Source: Roseiarcus sp963829505 | GTDB lineage: Bacteria; Pseudomonadota; Alphaproteobacteria; Rhizobiales; Beijerinckiaceae | Assembly (NCBI GenBank): GCA_963829505.1 | Contig: CAWHIL010000003.1 | Location: forward strand, 1,426,001-1,490,000 | Length of the DNA: 64,000 nucleotides | Direction: 5' to 3' | In this document: piece by piece, positions 30,034 to 37,770 of the stretch | How positions within the stretch are numbered: position 1 is the first letter of the stretch | How the letters are laid out: every line of letters begins with the position of its first letter | Notes under the pieces: model-generated | What the model was told of the DNA's origin: nothing | Database searches by the model: none | The model's input: the letters and a program-made list of their open reading frames with translations, nothing else | Position numbers and translations under genes: made by a program

Positions 30034-31407
30034 CTAGAGTACCTCGCGCCGTGCCTCGTCCCCGGCGGAGGCGCCAAGTAGATTTCCTTCCGGTGCCGAG
30101 AGGCGTGCGCCGCCATGGGCTGAGCGACCTCCCGCATCCCGCCCCGGCGCCGTCACACCCGCGTTCGGAACTCCCCCTTTCTTGCGGCTCATGGCAGCGG
30201 CGATCCTGGCGCCGACCACATCATTGGCAGCGCGGAGCGGATCGGCGGACAGGTGAGCATATCGCGCCGTCGTCGCGGTGTGCTTGTGGCCCAGCAATGC
30301 GCCTATTACCGGCAGGCTCAGGCCGCCCGCGGCGCCAACGCTGGCAAAACTATGCCGCAAATCATGGAGCCGGACATCGGTGAGACCGGCCACCCTCCGC
30401 ACGCGCGACCATACTTTGTCTATTGCTGGTCCCGAGCTATCCGCTCGAGCGCCGGGAACGACCCGCGATGTATTTGCCATGCGCGGGACCTCGCAAAGGA
30501 GAGCTCGTGCCGGCACGTTAAGATAGACGACTTTGGCGCCGGTCTTACTGTCGGGGAGGCGCAGGCATTCATGCTCAAAATCGACGTGATCCCAGCGCAG
30601 GTTGACGATCTCGCCCTTACGGCAGCCGGTCAGCAATAGGAGCTTGATCGCAGCCAGGGGGTAGGGATTGCCTGACTGTTGCGCCTCCGCGTCGAGCGCT
30701 TCGGCCAGCCGGGCGATCTCCGCTTCTGATAGGTAGCGCTCGACTTTCCGGACGGGCGCTTTCTTGACGCCGCGCGCGGGGTTCTCGGCGTACAGTCCAC
30801 GGCCGATCCCAAAGGCATAAATCGACCCGACCAGCGCAACGCATTGCGCGGCGGCACCCTTGCCGCCGGTTGCGATGCTGCCGGGCCGCCGCTTTGCTCC
30901 ACCATCCACTTTCTCTGCCGTCTTGCCTGCGGCGACTGCATTGCGCATTCGCTCAATCTCCGCACGGCCAATGCGATCGGCCCGAAGTTTGCCGAGCAGC
31001 GGGCGGAGGTGATGCTCGATCCGCCCCCGGTCGGCTTTCAGGGTCGAGCCTTTCTTATGGCCCGCGCCCTCGACCAAATAGAGATCAATCAACTCGCCGA
31101 ATGTTAGCGCATCGCGCTCTTCCCGTCGCGCTGCCGCCGGATCGCGTCCCGCCGCGATCTCGGCCAGCAACCGTCTCGCTTCCGCCCTCGCCATCTCAGG
31201 TGTCCAAGGCGAGCCGTGCTTGCCGATCGTGAACCGCCGCTTCGGCGCGCCGCGGCCCGATCCCGCTCGATAGTCGACAGCATAAGACTTTGCGCCCGCG
31301 GGGGTGACCACAAGCGCGAAGCCCTTAACCTCGGTGTCGCGCACGAGATACGTCACCGACCGAGTATGCGCCGCGTCGACAACACGCTTAGTGATTTTTC
31401 CGCGCAT
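30034..31407 (-). CDS. Tyrosine-type site-specific integrase of the island
   Basis: A 457-residue protein from the ATG at 31407 (GAGGATGGCGGG upstream); the frame opens 13 codons earlier. Residues 1-90 are the DUF4102 arm-binding domain found in P4-like integrases, ~100-200 the core-binding domain, and ~225-390 the catalytic domain. All catalytic residues are visible: Arg263 (TGCRKGE), Lys288 (DSKTG), His348 and Arg351 (LHDLRH), His374 (LLGHKH) and Tyr383 (TARYAHL). It lies 155 bases inside the right att site and most likely drives insertion into tRNA-Gln. The Arg/Gly-rich tail (~60 residues) is longer than usual. Confidence 0.95.
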   Translation of the reverse strand: MRGKITKRVVDAAHTRSVTYLVRDTEVKGFALVVTPAGAKSYAVDYRAGSGRGAPKRRFTIGKHGSPWTPEMARAEARRLLAEIAAGRDPAAARREERDALTFGELIDLYLVEGAGHKKGSTLKADRGRIEHHLRPLLGKLRADRIGRAEIERMRNAVAAGKTAEKVDGGAKRRPGSIATGGKGAAAQCVALVGSIYAFGIGRGLYAENPARGVKKAPVRKVERYLSEAEIARLAEALDAEAQQSGNPYPLAAIKLLLLTGCRKGEIVNLRWDHVDFEHECLRLPDSKTGAKVVYLNVPARALLCEVPRMANTSRVVPGARADSSGPAIDKVWSRVRRVAGLTDVRLHDLRHSFASVGAAGGLSLPVIGALLGHKHTATTARYAHLSADPLRAANDVVGARIAAAMSRKKGGVPNAGVTAPGRDAGGRSAHGGARLSAPEGNLLGASAGDEARREVL

Positions 31408-31561
31408 CCCGCCATCCTCGCCGTCATGTCGGCACCATGTCGGCACCGCAAGGCGTACCTATGCGGGTGTATGTCGGACTCTGGCGGGGAAGAAGCAAGA
31501 CATTTCTTCGGGTACTGTGCCGACATGGTAGCCGAGGCGGCATTCGGCGGGTAGGGTTGTA

Positions 31562-31612
31562 GGATTTTGATTCCGCCATACGGAGGTTCGAAATCCTCCC
31601 GCCCCAGCCAAT
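31562..31612. other. Right attachment site (attR), copy of tRNA-Gln 3' half
   Basis: It repeats 17726-17774 from the anticodon stem to the CCA and two more bases. Compared with the left copy it has CCTCC intact in the T-stem but an extra A in the T-loop (TTCGAAAT). The 5' half of a tRNA is absent, so this is not a second tRNA gene. Confidence 0.88.
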
Positions 31613-31647
31613 TGTGTTGGCTAAGCATCGCTACCCCTGACGGACGC

Positions 31648-31917
31648 CTATGGATCGTTCCACAGCCACTCGCGGTCGCAAGTCGGCTGATCGGCGCAGC
31701 GGTGGGCGTGATAAGTGCGCCGGAAATGGACGACTCGAATGGGTCGGTATGGCCCCGCAATCCATTGCCCCGACCGGGTGCACAGGACGACGGCGTGTTT
31801 CCCGCAGTCCATCTCGTAGACCCGCGACCCTCCTTCTTGGGCCTTCGAGATAGTGCCTGAGAAAACCACCGCAAGGACGGCGGCAATCTGACCGCAGGCC
31901 AGTGTTCTTCGGATCAT
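31648..31917 (-). CDS. Small secreted protein of unknown function
   Basis: An 89-residue protein with GGGAGG 8 bases before the ATG at 31917. The N-terminus (MIRRTLACGQIAAVLAVVFS) is a signal peptide probably cleaved after SKA. The mature part has about 60 residues with four cysteines and several Trp and His (MDCGKHAVVLCTRSGQWIAG, HRCADQPTCDREW), suggesting two disulfides in the periplasm. I do not recognise the family. It lies just outside the island. Confidence 0.6.
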   Translation of the reverse strand: MIRRTLACGQIAAVLAVVFSGTISKAQEGGSRVYEMDCGKHAVVLCTRSGQWIAGPYRPIRVVHFRRTYHAHRCADQPTCDREWLWNDP

Positions 31918-32017
31918 GACGCTTTCCTCCCTGTAGCGGGGCGGTCATCATGCCTATCATCACGCGGCGCGAGGCGAGCGAGATTCTCGCCGAAGCCTTA
32001 ACGGGCGAGGCCGCGCC

Positions 32018-32713
32018 TCATACGGCGGCGAGCCGCGCCTCGATCAGCGTCCGGATGCGCGGGTCGGTGAAGTCGGCGGCGGCGAAGAGGGCGCCGGCGG
32101 CGATGAGCGCGGGCTCGTCCAGCGAGGTCGTGAGGCCGACGACCGCGAGGCCCGCGGCGGCGGCCGAGCGGACGCCCGGCGCCGAATCCTCGAAGGCGAC
32201 CGAGCGATACGCGGCCGCGCCGGTGAGTTCGAGGCCGCGGAGGTAGGGGAGAGGGTCGGGCTTCGCCCGTTCGAGCTCGGAACCGAAGACGACGGTCGTC
32301 AGCCGGTCGGCGAGCGACAGCGCGGCCAGCGCCGCTTCGACATTGGCGCGCGGCGCGTTGGTGACGACGGCGCGCCTCATGCCGAGGCGATCGGCGAAAT
32401 CGATGAGGGCGACCGCGCCCGCGATCGGCGCGAGATCGGCGAGCCCCTCGCGGAAGGCGGCCTCCTTCTCCTCAAGCACGGCGCGCTGACGCATCCGGGA
32501 AAGATGAGGCAGGAAATGCCGGCCGATGAGCTCGTTCGACGCGCCGTGAATGTGGGCGTTGTAGGTTTCGAGATCGACCGCGATGCCGTAAGGGGCGAAG
32601 ACCCGCTGGAACGCCGCAAGGTGGCGCGCGTCGCTGTCGATCAGCGTCCCGTCGAGATCGAAGAGGAGGGCTGCTCGGGCCCCGCCCGTCACATCGTGGC
32701 CCCGATCTGCCAC
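32018..32713 (-). CDS. HAD-superfamily phosphatase (beta-phosphoglucomutase/GPH-like)
   Basis: A 231-residue protein with the HAD motifs: DLDGTLIDSD (catalytic Asp pair), VVTNAP (motif II Thr), KPDPLPYLRG (motif III Lys) and FEDSAPGVRSA (motif IV). The helical cap between motifs I and II is the C1 type of sugar-phosphate phosphatases and mutases. Its start overlaps the end of the altronate dehydratase gene upstream by 25 bases, so the two are probably translated together and act in one sugar pathway. The substrate is unknown. Confidence 0.9.
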   Translation of the reverse strand: MADRGHDVTGGARAALLFDLDGTLIDSDARHLAAFQRVFAPYGIAVDLETYNAHIHGASNELIGRHFLPHLSRMRQRAVLEEKEAAFREGLADLAPIAGAVALIDFADRLGMRRAVVTNAPRANVEAALAALSLADRLTTVVFGSELERAKPDPLPYLRGLELTGAAAYRSVAFEDSAPGVRSAAAAGLAVVGLTTSLDEPALIAAGALFAAADFTDPRIRTLIEARLAAV

Positions 32714-34209
32714 GGCGTGAACTCGGCCTCGCCGTAGCCGAGCGCCTCAGACTTCGTCCGCTCGCCCGAGGCGACCTTCAGGACACGATCGAAGATCTCC
32801 CGCCCCTTGTCGGCGACGCTAACGCCGTCGAGCACGTCGCCGCAATTGATGTCCATGTCCTCGGTCATGCGGCGATAGACGTCGGTGTTGGTCGCGAGCT
32901 TGATGGAGGGCGTCGGCTTGCAGCCGAAGGCCGAGCCGCGCCCGGTGGTGAAGGCGATCACGTTAGCCCCGCCCGCGACCTGGCCGGTCGCGGAGACGGG
33001 GTCGTAGCCCGGCGTGTCCATGAAGACGAAGCCCTTCGTCGTGACGGGCTCGGCGTATTTGTAGACCGCGCGCAGCGCCGTCGTGCCGCCCTTGGCCGCG
33101 GCGCCGAGCGACTTCTCAAGAATGGTCGTCAAGCCCCCCGCCTTGTTGCCGGGCGAAGGATTGTTGTTCATCTCGCCGCCGTTGCGGTCGCAATAATCCT
33201 CCCACCAGCGGATGCGCTCGAGAAGCGCGCGACCGATCTCCGGGGTCGCGGCGCGGCGCGTAAGGAGGTGTTCGGCCCCATAGATCTCGGGCGTCTCGGA
33301 GAGGATCGCGGTCCCGCCGTTGCGCACGAGGATGTCGACCGCCGCGCCGAGCGCCGGATTGGCGGTGATGCCGGAATAGCCGTCCGAGCCGCCGCATTGC
33401 AGCGCAAGCGTCAGCGCGCTTGCGGGCTGAGGCGCGCGACGCGCCCGGTTCAGCGCGGGCAGCATCTCCCGCACCCGCGCGACGCCGGCCTCAACGGTTT
33501 TGCGCGTGCCGCCGGTCGCCTGGATGGTGAGGCTCTGGAACGCTTCGCCCTCGACGAGGCGGTGCTCCTCCTTCATCCGCGCGATCTGGAACACCTCGCA
33601 GCCGAGGCCGACCATGAGGACCGCGCCGACGTTGGGGTTCACCGCATAGCCCCACTGGGTGCGCATCAGCGTCTCGAACCCCTCCCCCTTGGCCGCGAGC
33701 CCGCAGCCGGTGCCGTGCACGAGCGCGATGACGCCGTCGACGTTGGGAAAGTCGTCGAGCGCGCCCGAGCGCTCGACCTCGCGGGCGATCAGCCGGGCGC
33801 TCGTCGCCGAGCAGTTCACCGAAGTGAGGATCGCGAGATAGTTGCGCGTCCCGACCTTGTCGTTGGCGCGCCGGAAGCCGTCGAAGGTCGGCTGCTTCTC
33901 GACGGGCGCGATCGCCTCGTCGTGCGCGTCCTCGCCAAAGTGAGGCTCGCGGGCGAAGACGCGGACCTCGCAATTGTGCTCGTGAACCCAGTCGCCTGCC
34001 TCGATCGGGCGCGAGGCGAAGCCGATGATCTGCCCGAGCTTGCGGACGGGCTCGCCGGCGCCGAGCCGCGCCGACGCCATCTTGTGTCCCTTCGGGATGC
34101 GCTCACGCGCTTGCGGGGCGCCGTTCAGCGTCGCGCCGGCAGGGATCTCGTCGACCGCGACGACCACGTTGTCGGACGGGTTGAGGGTGAGGATTCGCGG
34201 CGTCGGCAT
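32689..34209 (-). CDS. uxaA: Altronate dehydratase, full-length UxaA type
   Basis: A 506-residue protein, the length of fused altronate dehydratases. The N-terminal ~90 residues form the SAF domain (NPSDNVVVAVDEIPAG, PKGHKMA), followed by the catalytic domain with NCSATSARLIA, VHGTGCGLA, CGGSDGYSGITANPALG and DINCGDVLDGVS. The enzyme removes water from altronate (or a similar sugar acid) to give 2-keto-3-deoxy-gluconate, using a metal. No uxaB or uxaC is nearby. It is divergent from an aldehyde dehydrogenase and a PfkB kinase. Confidence 0.9.
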   Translation of the reverse strand: MPTPRILTLNPSDNVVVAVDEIPAGATLNGAPQARERIPKGHKMASARLGAGEPVRKLGQIIGFASRPIEAGDWVHEHNCEVRVFAREPHFGEDAHDEAIAPVEKQPTFDGFRRANDKVGTRNYLAILTSVNCSATSARLIAREVERSGALDDFPNVDGVIALVHGTGCGLAAKGEGFETLMRTQWGYAVNPNVGAVLMVGLGCEVFQIARMKEEHRLVEGEAFQSLTIQATGGTRKTVEAGVARVREMLPALNRARRAPQPASALTLALQCGGSDGYSGITANPALGAAVDILVRNGGTAILSETPEIYGAEHLLTRRAATPEIGRALLERIRWWEDYCDRNGGEMNNNPSPGNKAGGLTTILEKSLGAAAKGGTTALRAVYKYAEPVTTKGFVFMDTPGYDPVSATGQVAGGANVIAFTTGRGSAFGCKPTPSIKLATNTDVYRRMTEDMDINCGDVLDGVSVADKGREIFDRVLKVASGERTKSEALGYGEAEFTPWQIGATM

Positions 34210-34389
34210 GGGTTGACCTGCCGCGGGGAGCGGCCCTTTTCATTGCCGGTGAGGAGAGCGGCACGCTAGTGAGACGGCGCGGAGACGTCAACGCCGCCAC
34301 TCCGTGTCCCCCTCAGGGAGGACGGGCCTGTGGTTGATTTTCTCCACGCCGGGCGCACAGTGGCGAAGCTCTGCGGGGAGGACGCCGTC

Positions 34390-35829
34390 ATGGCCGAGTT
34401 GCACAAGAACCTGATCGGCGGAGCGTGGGTCGAGGGCGCCTCGGCGACGCGCAACCTCAACCCGTCGAACACCGACGACGTCGTCGGCGAATATGCGCAA
34501 GCCGACGCGGCTCAGACGGAAGCCGCGATCGCCGCCGCCAGGGCCGCCTTCGCGGGCTGGTCGCGCACGACCCCACAGGAGCGGCATGACATCCTGGCGC
34601 GCGCCTCCGCCGAGATCCTCGCGCGCCGCCACGAGCTTGGCCGCCTCCTGGCGCGCGAGGAAGGCAAGACCCTCGCGGAAGCTGTCGGCGAGGCGACGCG
34701 GGCCGGCCAGATCTTCGATTTCTTCGCCGGCGAGGCCTTGCGGATCCCCGGCGAAAGGATCGCTTCCGTCCGTCCGGGGGTCGACGTCGAGGCGACGCGC
34801 GAGCCGGTCGGCGTCGTCGGGATCATCGCGCCGTGGAACTTTCCCCTCGCCATCCCCGCCTGGAAGATCGCCCCGGCGCTCGCCTTCGGCAACACGGTTC
34901 TGTTCAAGCCCGCCGACCTTGTCCCGGGATGCGCCCATGCGCTCGCCGAAATCCTCGAGCGCGCCGGCGTTCCGGCTGGGGTCTTCAACCTCGTGATGGG
35001 CCGCGGCTCTATCGTCGGCGAGGCGATGCTCACAAGCAAGGGGGTCGACGCGATCACCTTCACGGGCTCGGTCCCGACGGGCAAGCGCGTGGCGGCAGCC
35101 TGCGCCGCGCGCATGCGAAAATTCCAGCTCGAAATGGGCGGCAAGAACCCGCTCGTCGTGCTCGCCGACGCCGATCTCGAGAACGCCGTCGAATGCGCGG
35201 TCAATGGCGCATTCTTCTCGACGGGGCAGCGCTGCACGGCCTCGTCGCGGATCATCGTCGAGGAGTCGGTCTACCGCGGTTTCGCGGAGCTATTGATCGC
35301 CCGGATGAAGGCCCTCGTGGTGGACGACGCGCTGAAAGCCGGAACGCATGTCGGCCCGGCCGTGGATCAGAGCCAGCTCGACCAGGACGTGAGATATGTC
35401 GAGATCGGGCGCGGCGAGGGCGCGAAGCTCGCGATCGGCGGCGAGCGGCTGAGCCGCGCGACGCCTGGCTTCTACATGGCCCCCGCGCTCTTCCTCGACG
35501 CCGACAATTCCATGCGCATCGCGCGCGAGGAGATTTTCGGCCCCGTGGCGGCGATGATCCCGGCGCGCGACTACGAGCATGCGCTCGCGCTCGCCAACGA
35601 CACCGAGTTCGGGCTCTGCGCCGGAATCTGCACGACGAGCCTCAAGCGCGCTGCCCATTTCAAGCGCAACGCCGAGGCGGGCATGGTGATGGTGAATCTG
35701 CCGACCGCGGGGGTCGACTATCATGCGCCGTTCGGCGGCCGGAAGGCCTCGAGCCTCGGCCCGCGCGAACAAGGACGCTACGCGGCCGAGTTTTACACCA
35801 TTGTGAAGACGGCCTACACGCTCGCCTGA
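34390..35829 (+). CDS. NAD(P)-dependent aldehyde dehydrogenase, 2-oxoglutarate-semialdehyde type
   Basis: A 479-residue protein. ATG at 34390 follows GGGGAGGA at 6 bases and is preferred over the upstream in-frame start at 34330. Family motifs: APWNFPLAIPAWKIAPAL, KPADLVPG, FTGSVPTGKR (cofactor), LEMGGKNPLVV (general-base Glu) and GQRCTASSR (catalytic Cys), ending with PFGGRKASSLGPREQG. The sequence most resembles 2-oxoglutarate-semialdehyde (2,5-dioxovalerate) dehydrogenases of sugar-acid pathways, which fits the divergent altronate dehydratase. Succinate-semialdehyde dehydrogenase is the main alternative. Confidence 0.88.
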   Translation: MAELHKNLIGGAWVEGASATRNLNPSNTDDVVGEYAQADAAQTEAAIAAARAAFAGWSRTTPQERHDILARASAEILARRHELGRLLAREEGKTLAEAVGEATRAGQIFDFFAGEALRIPGERIASVRPGVDVEATREPVGVVGIIAPWNFPLAIPAWKIAPALAFGNTVLFKPADLVPGCAHALAEILERAGVPAGVFNLVMGRGSIVGEAMLTSKGVDAITFTGSVPTGKRVAAACAARMRKFQLEMGGKNPLVVLADADLENAVECAVNGAFFSTGQRCTASSRIIVEESVYRGFAELLIARMKALVVDDALKAGTHVGPAVDQSQLDQDVRYVEIGRGEGAKLAIGGERLSRATPGFYMAPALFLDADNSMRIAREEIFGPVAAMIPARDYEHALALANDTEFGLCAGICTTSLKRAAHFKRNAEAGMVMVNLPTAGVDYHAPFGGRKASSLGPREQGRYAAEFYTIVKTAYTLA

Positions 35830-35865
35830 GCAAGAGCGCGCGTGGCGCGGGGGAGCGACCCTTTC

Positions 35866-36795
35866 ATGATTCTGGTTTCCGGCGAAGCGCTGATCGACCT
35901 CATCCCCGACCCGGAGACGGAGAACGCCTACCACGCGGCGCTCGGCGGTTCGCCGTACAACGTGGCGATCGGCCTCGGACGGCTCGGCGCCGGGGTTGCC
36001 TTCCTGTCGCGCATCTCGACGGACGGCAACGGCGAGGCGCTCGCCGCCGGGCTTCGCGACAATCGCGTCGACATTGCGCTTTCCGCCCGTGATCCCCGTC
36101 CCTCGACGCTCGCCTTCGTCATGCGGGGAACCGCGAAGACCGGCTCGCGCTATTCGTTCTACCTCGACGGAACGTCCTACGACGGCGCCTGGCCGTTTCC
36201 GAAGATCTGGCCCGCTGAGGCGAAGCATCTGCACGTCGGTTCCTTCTCGGCGGTCGAGCGGCACGGCGAGGCGGTCGCCGCCGCGATGAAGGACGCGGGC
36301 GCTCACGCGACCGTCAGCTACGACCCGAACATCCGCCCCTTCGTCACGCCGGATCGCAACGCGGTCGGCGCGCTCGTGCAGCGGCAGGCGGCGCTCGCCC
36401 ATGTCGTGAAGGCGAGCGAGGAGGATCTCGCGTGGCTCTATCCCGGCCGCCCGGTCGAAGCGAGCCTCGCCGAATGGGCGGCGTCAGGGCCGCGCTTCTG
36501 CGTCGCCACGCTCGGCGAACGTGGCGCGGTCGCGCTCCTTGGCAAGGAGCGGATCGCGACGCCCGCGCCTTCGGTCGACGTCGTCGACACGGTCGGCGCC
36601 GGCGACAGCTTCATGTCGGCGCTCCTCTTCGCGATGGAGCGCGACGGCGCGCTCGGGGCGGATTCAGGCGCGCCCGCCCGCGCCGCGCTCGAACGCTGGC
36701 TCCGCTTCGCGGCCTGCGCCTCCGCCATCACCTGCACGCGCAAGGGGTCGGACCCGCCGACGCTCGCGGAGGTCGAAGCGGCGCTCTCGAGCTAG
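35866..36795 (+). CDS. PfkB-family sugar kinase (fructokinase-like)
   Basis: A 309-residue protein from the ATG at 35866; a GTG at 35842 is also in frame. N-terminal VSGEALIDLIP and GGSPYNVAIGLGRLGA are the substrate-side motifs of fructokinase-like members. The C-terminal DTVGAGDSFMSALL carries the catalytic Asp and anion hole. It phosphorylates a sugar such as fructose or 2-keto-3-deoxygluconate with ATP. It follows the aldehyde dehydrogenase by 36 bases and is probably in the same transcript. Confidence 0.87.
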   Translation: MILVSGEALIDLIPDPETENAYHAALGGSPYNVAIGLGRLGAGVAFLSRISTDGNGEALAAGLRDNRVDIALSARDPRPSTLAFVMRGTAKTGSRYSFYLDGTSYDGAWPFPKIWPAEAKHLHVGSFSAVERHGEAVAAAMKDAGAHATVSYDPNIRPFVTPDRNAVGALVQRQAALAHVVKASEEDLAWLYPGRPVEASLAEWAASGPRFCVATLGERGAVALLGKERIATPAPSVDVVDTVGAGDSFMSALLFAMERDGALGADSGAPARAALERWLRFAACASAITCTRKGSDPPTLAEVEAALSS

Positions 36796-36935
36796 AGTGT
36801 CACGTCCCCTGGACAGAAGACCGGTCGCGAGCCTCAAGAATCATTGAACTATGGACGGACGCGCCCGACATTGCAGGGGGCGGGCGTCGGGTCTAAACAT
36901 GCGGCCGCGAAAACCCGCAATGCAGAGCTCTCGTC

Positions 36936-37349
36936 ATGGCCTCGACTGACGCCGCGCCCCCCGGCAAGGCGCGCCCGCGACCGCTGTCGCCCCACCTCGC
37001 CGTCTACCGCTTCACCATCACGATGGCGATGTCGATCCTGCATCGCATCACCGGCGCAGCGCTCTATGTCGGCATCCTCTTGCTCGCCTGGTTCCTGATT
37101 GCGGCCTCGACCGACGCGGCTGCCTTCGCGATCTTCACGGCCTTCATCAAGTCGATCATCGGACAGCTCATCCTGTTCGGCTTCACCTGGGCGCTCTTCA
37201 ATCACCTGTTTGGCGGCATCCGCCATCTCATCTGGGACGCTGGTTACGGCATGGATCCGCCGATGCGCGACACGCTGGCGTGGGGCACGCTGATCGGCGG
37301 CCTCGGGCTGACGGTCCTCGTCTGGGCGATCAGCTTCGCGATCCGCTGA
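36936..37349 (+). CDS. sdhC: Succinate dehydrogenase cytochrome b556 subunit
   Basis: A 137-residue protein with three membrane helices. SPHLAVYRFTITMAMSILHRITG is the conserved N-terminal signature, in which Ser and Arg form the quinone site. The heme ligand is expected in the second-helix region NHLFGGIRHLIWD. It anchors complex II in the inner membrane. The sdh transcript begins in the ~140 bases before it; no promoter boxes could be called with confidence. Confidence 0.96.
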   Translation: MASTDAAPPGKARPRPLSPHLAVYRFTITMAMSILHRITGAALYVGILLLAWFLIAASTDAAAFAIFTAFIKSIIGQLILFGFTWALFNHLFGGIRHLIWDAGYGMDPPMRDTLAWGTLIGGLGLTVLVWAISFAIR

Positions 37350-37361
37350 GGGAGGTCTTTC

Positions 37362-37751
37362 ATGTCCGACAAGCCCGACGGCATCAGAACCCCCCTCGCC
37401 CGCGTCCGCTTCCTCGGCGCCTCGCGCGGCGGCACGGCGGAAGCGTGGACCGTGCACGTCACCGCGGTCGCGCTGATCGTGCTCGGCGCCATCTTCGTGC
37501 TCATGATGCTGAGCCTGCTCCACATGGACTACAACGGCGTGCGCGCGACGCTCGGCCAGCCCATTCCGGCGATCCTCCTCATCGCCTTCATCGTGGCGGG
37601 CGCGATCCACATGGAGATCGGCATGCGCTCGATCGTCATCGACTATGTCGATGGGCGAGCGCGGGAATGGGCCCTCCTCGTCAACGCCTGCTTCTCGGCC
37701 CTGCTTGCGCTCGCCTGCGTCTACGCGACGCTGAGGCTGAGCTTCACCTGA
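37362..37751 (+). CDS. sdhD: Succinate dehydrogenase membrane anchor subunit
   Basis: A 129-residue protein with three hydrophobic helices. N-terminal RTPLARVRFLGASRGGTAEAW and mid-protein GAIHMEIGMRSIVIDYV are standard for alphaproteobacterial SdhD; the His in GAIHMEIG is the likely heme b ligand. It starts 12 bases after sdhC, with GAGGGAGG before the ATG. Confidence 0.95.
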   Translation: MSDKPDGIRTPLARVRFLGASRGGTAEAWTVHVTAVALIVLGAIFVLMMLSLLHMDYNGVRATLGQPIPAILLIAFIVAGAIHMEIGMRSIVIDYVDGRAREWALLVNACFSALLALACVYATLRLSFT

Positions 37752-37770
37752 TCGAAACGGACCTTTTCTG

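Larger units (their letters stand above)
17727..31612. mobile_element. Integrated genomic island at tRNA-Gln, ~13.9 kb
   Basis: It is bounded by the tRNA-Gln gene on the left and a 51-base copy of its 3' half on the right, with a tyrosine integrase reading inward from the right end. Cargo: a relaxase (frameshifted), three nucleotide-cyclase/TPR genes (all broken), a decayed penicillin acylase and a NIPSNAP-like gene. There are no type IV secretion, coupling-protein or replication genes, so at most it could be mobilised by another element. Coding density is clearly lower than in the flanks, with several gaps of 300-1100 bases. Confidence 0.85.

Noticed and set aside
31562..31612. A second tRNA-Gln gene
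   Set aside because: The 5' acceptor strand and D-arm are missing; only the 3' half is present, as expected for attR.
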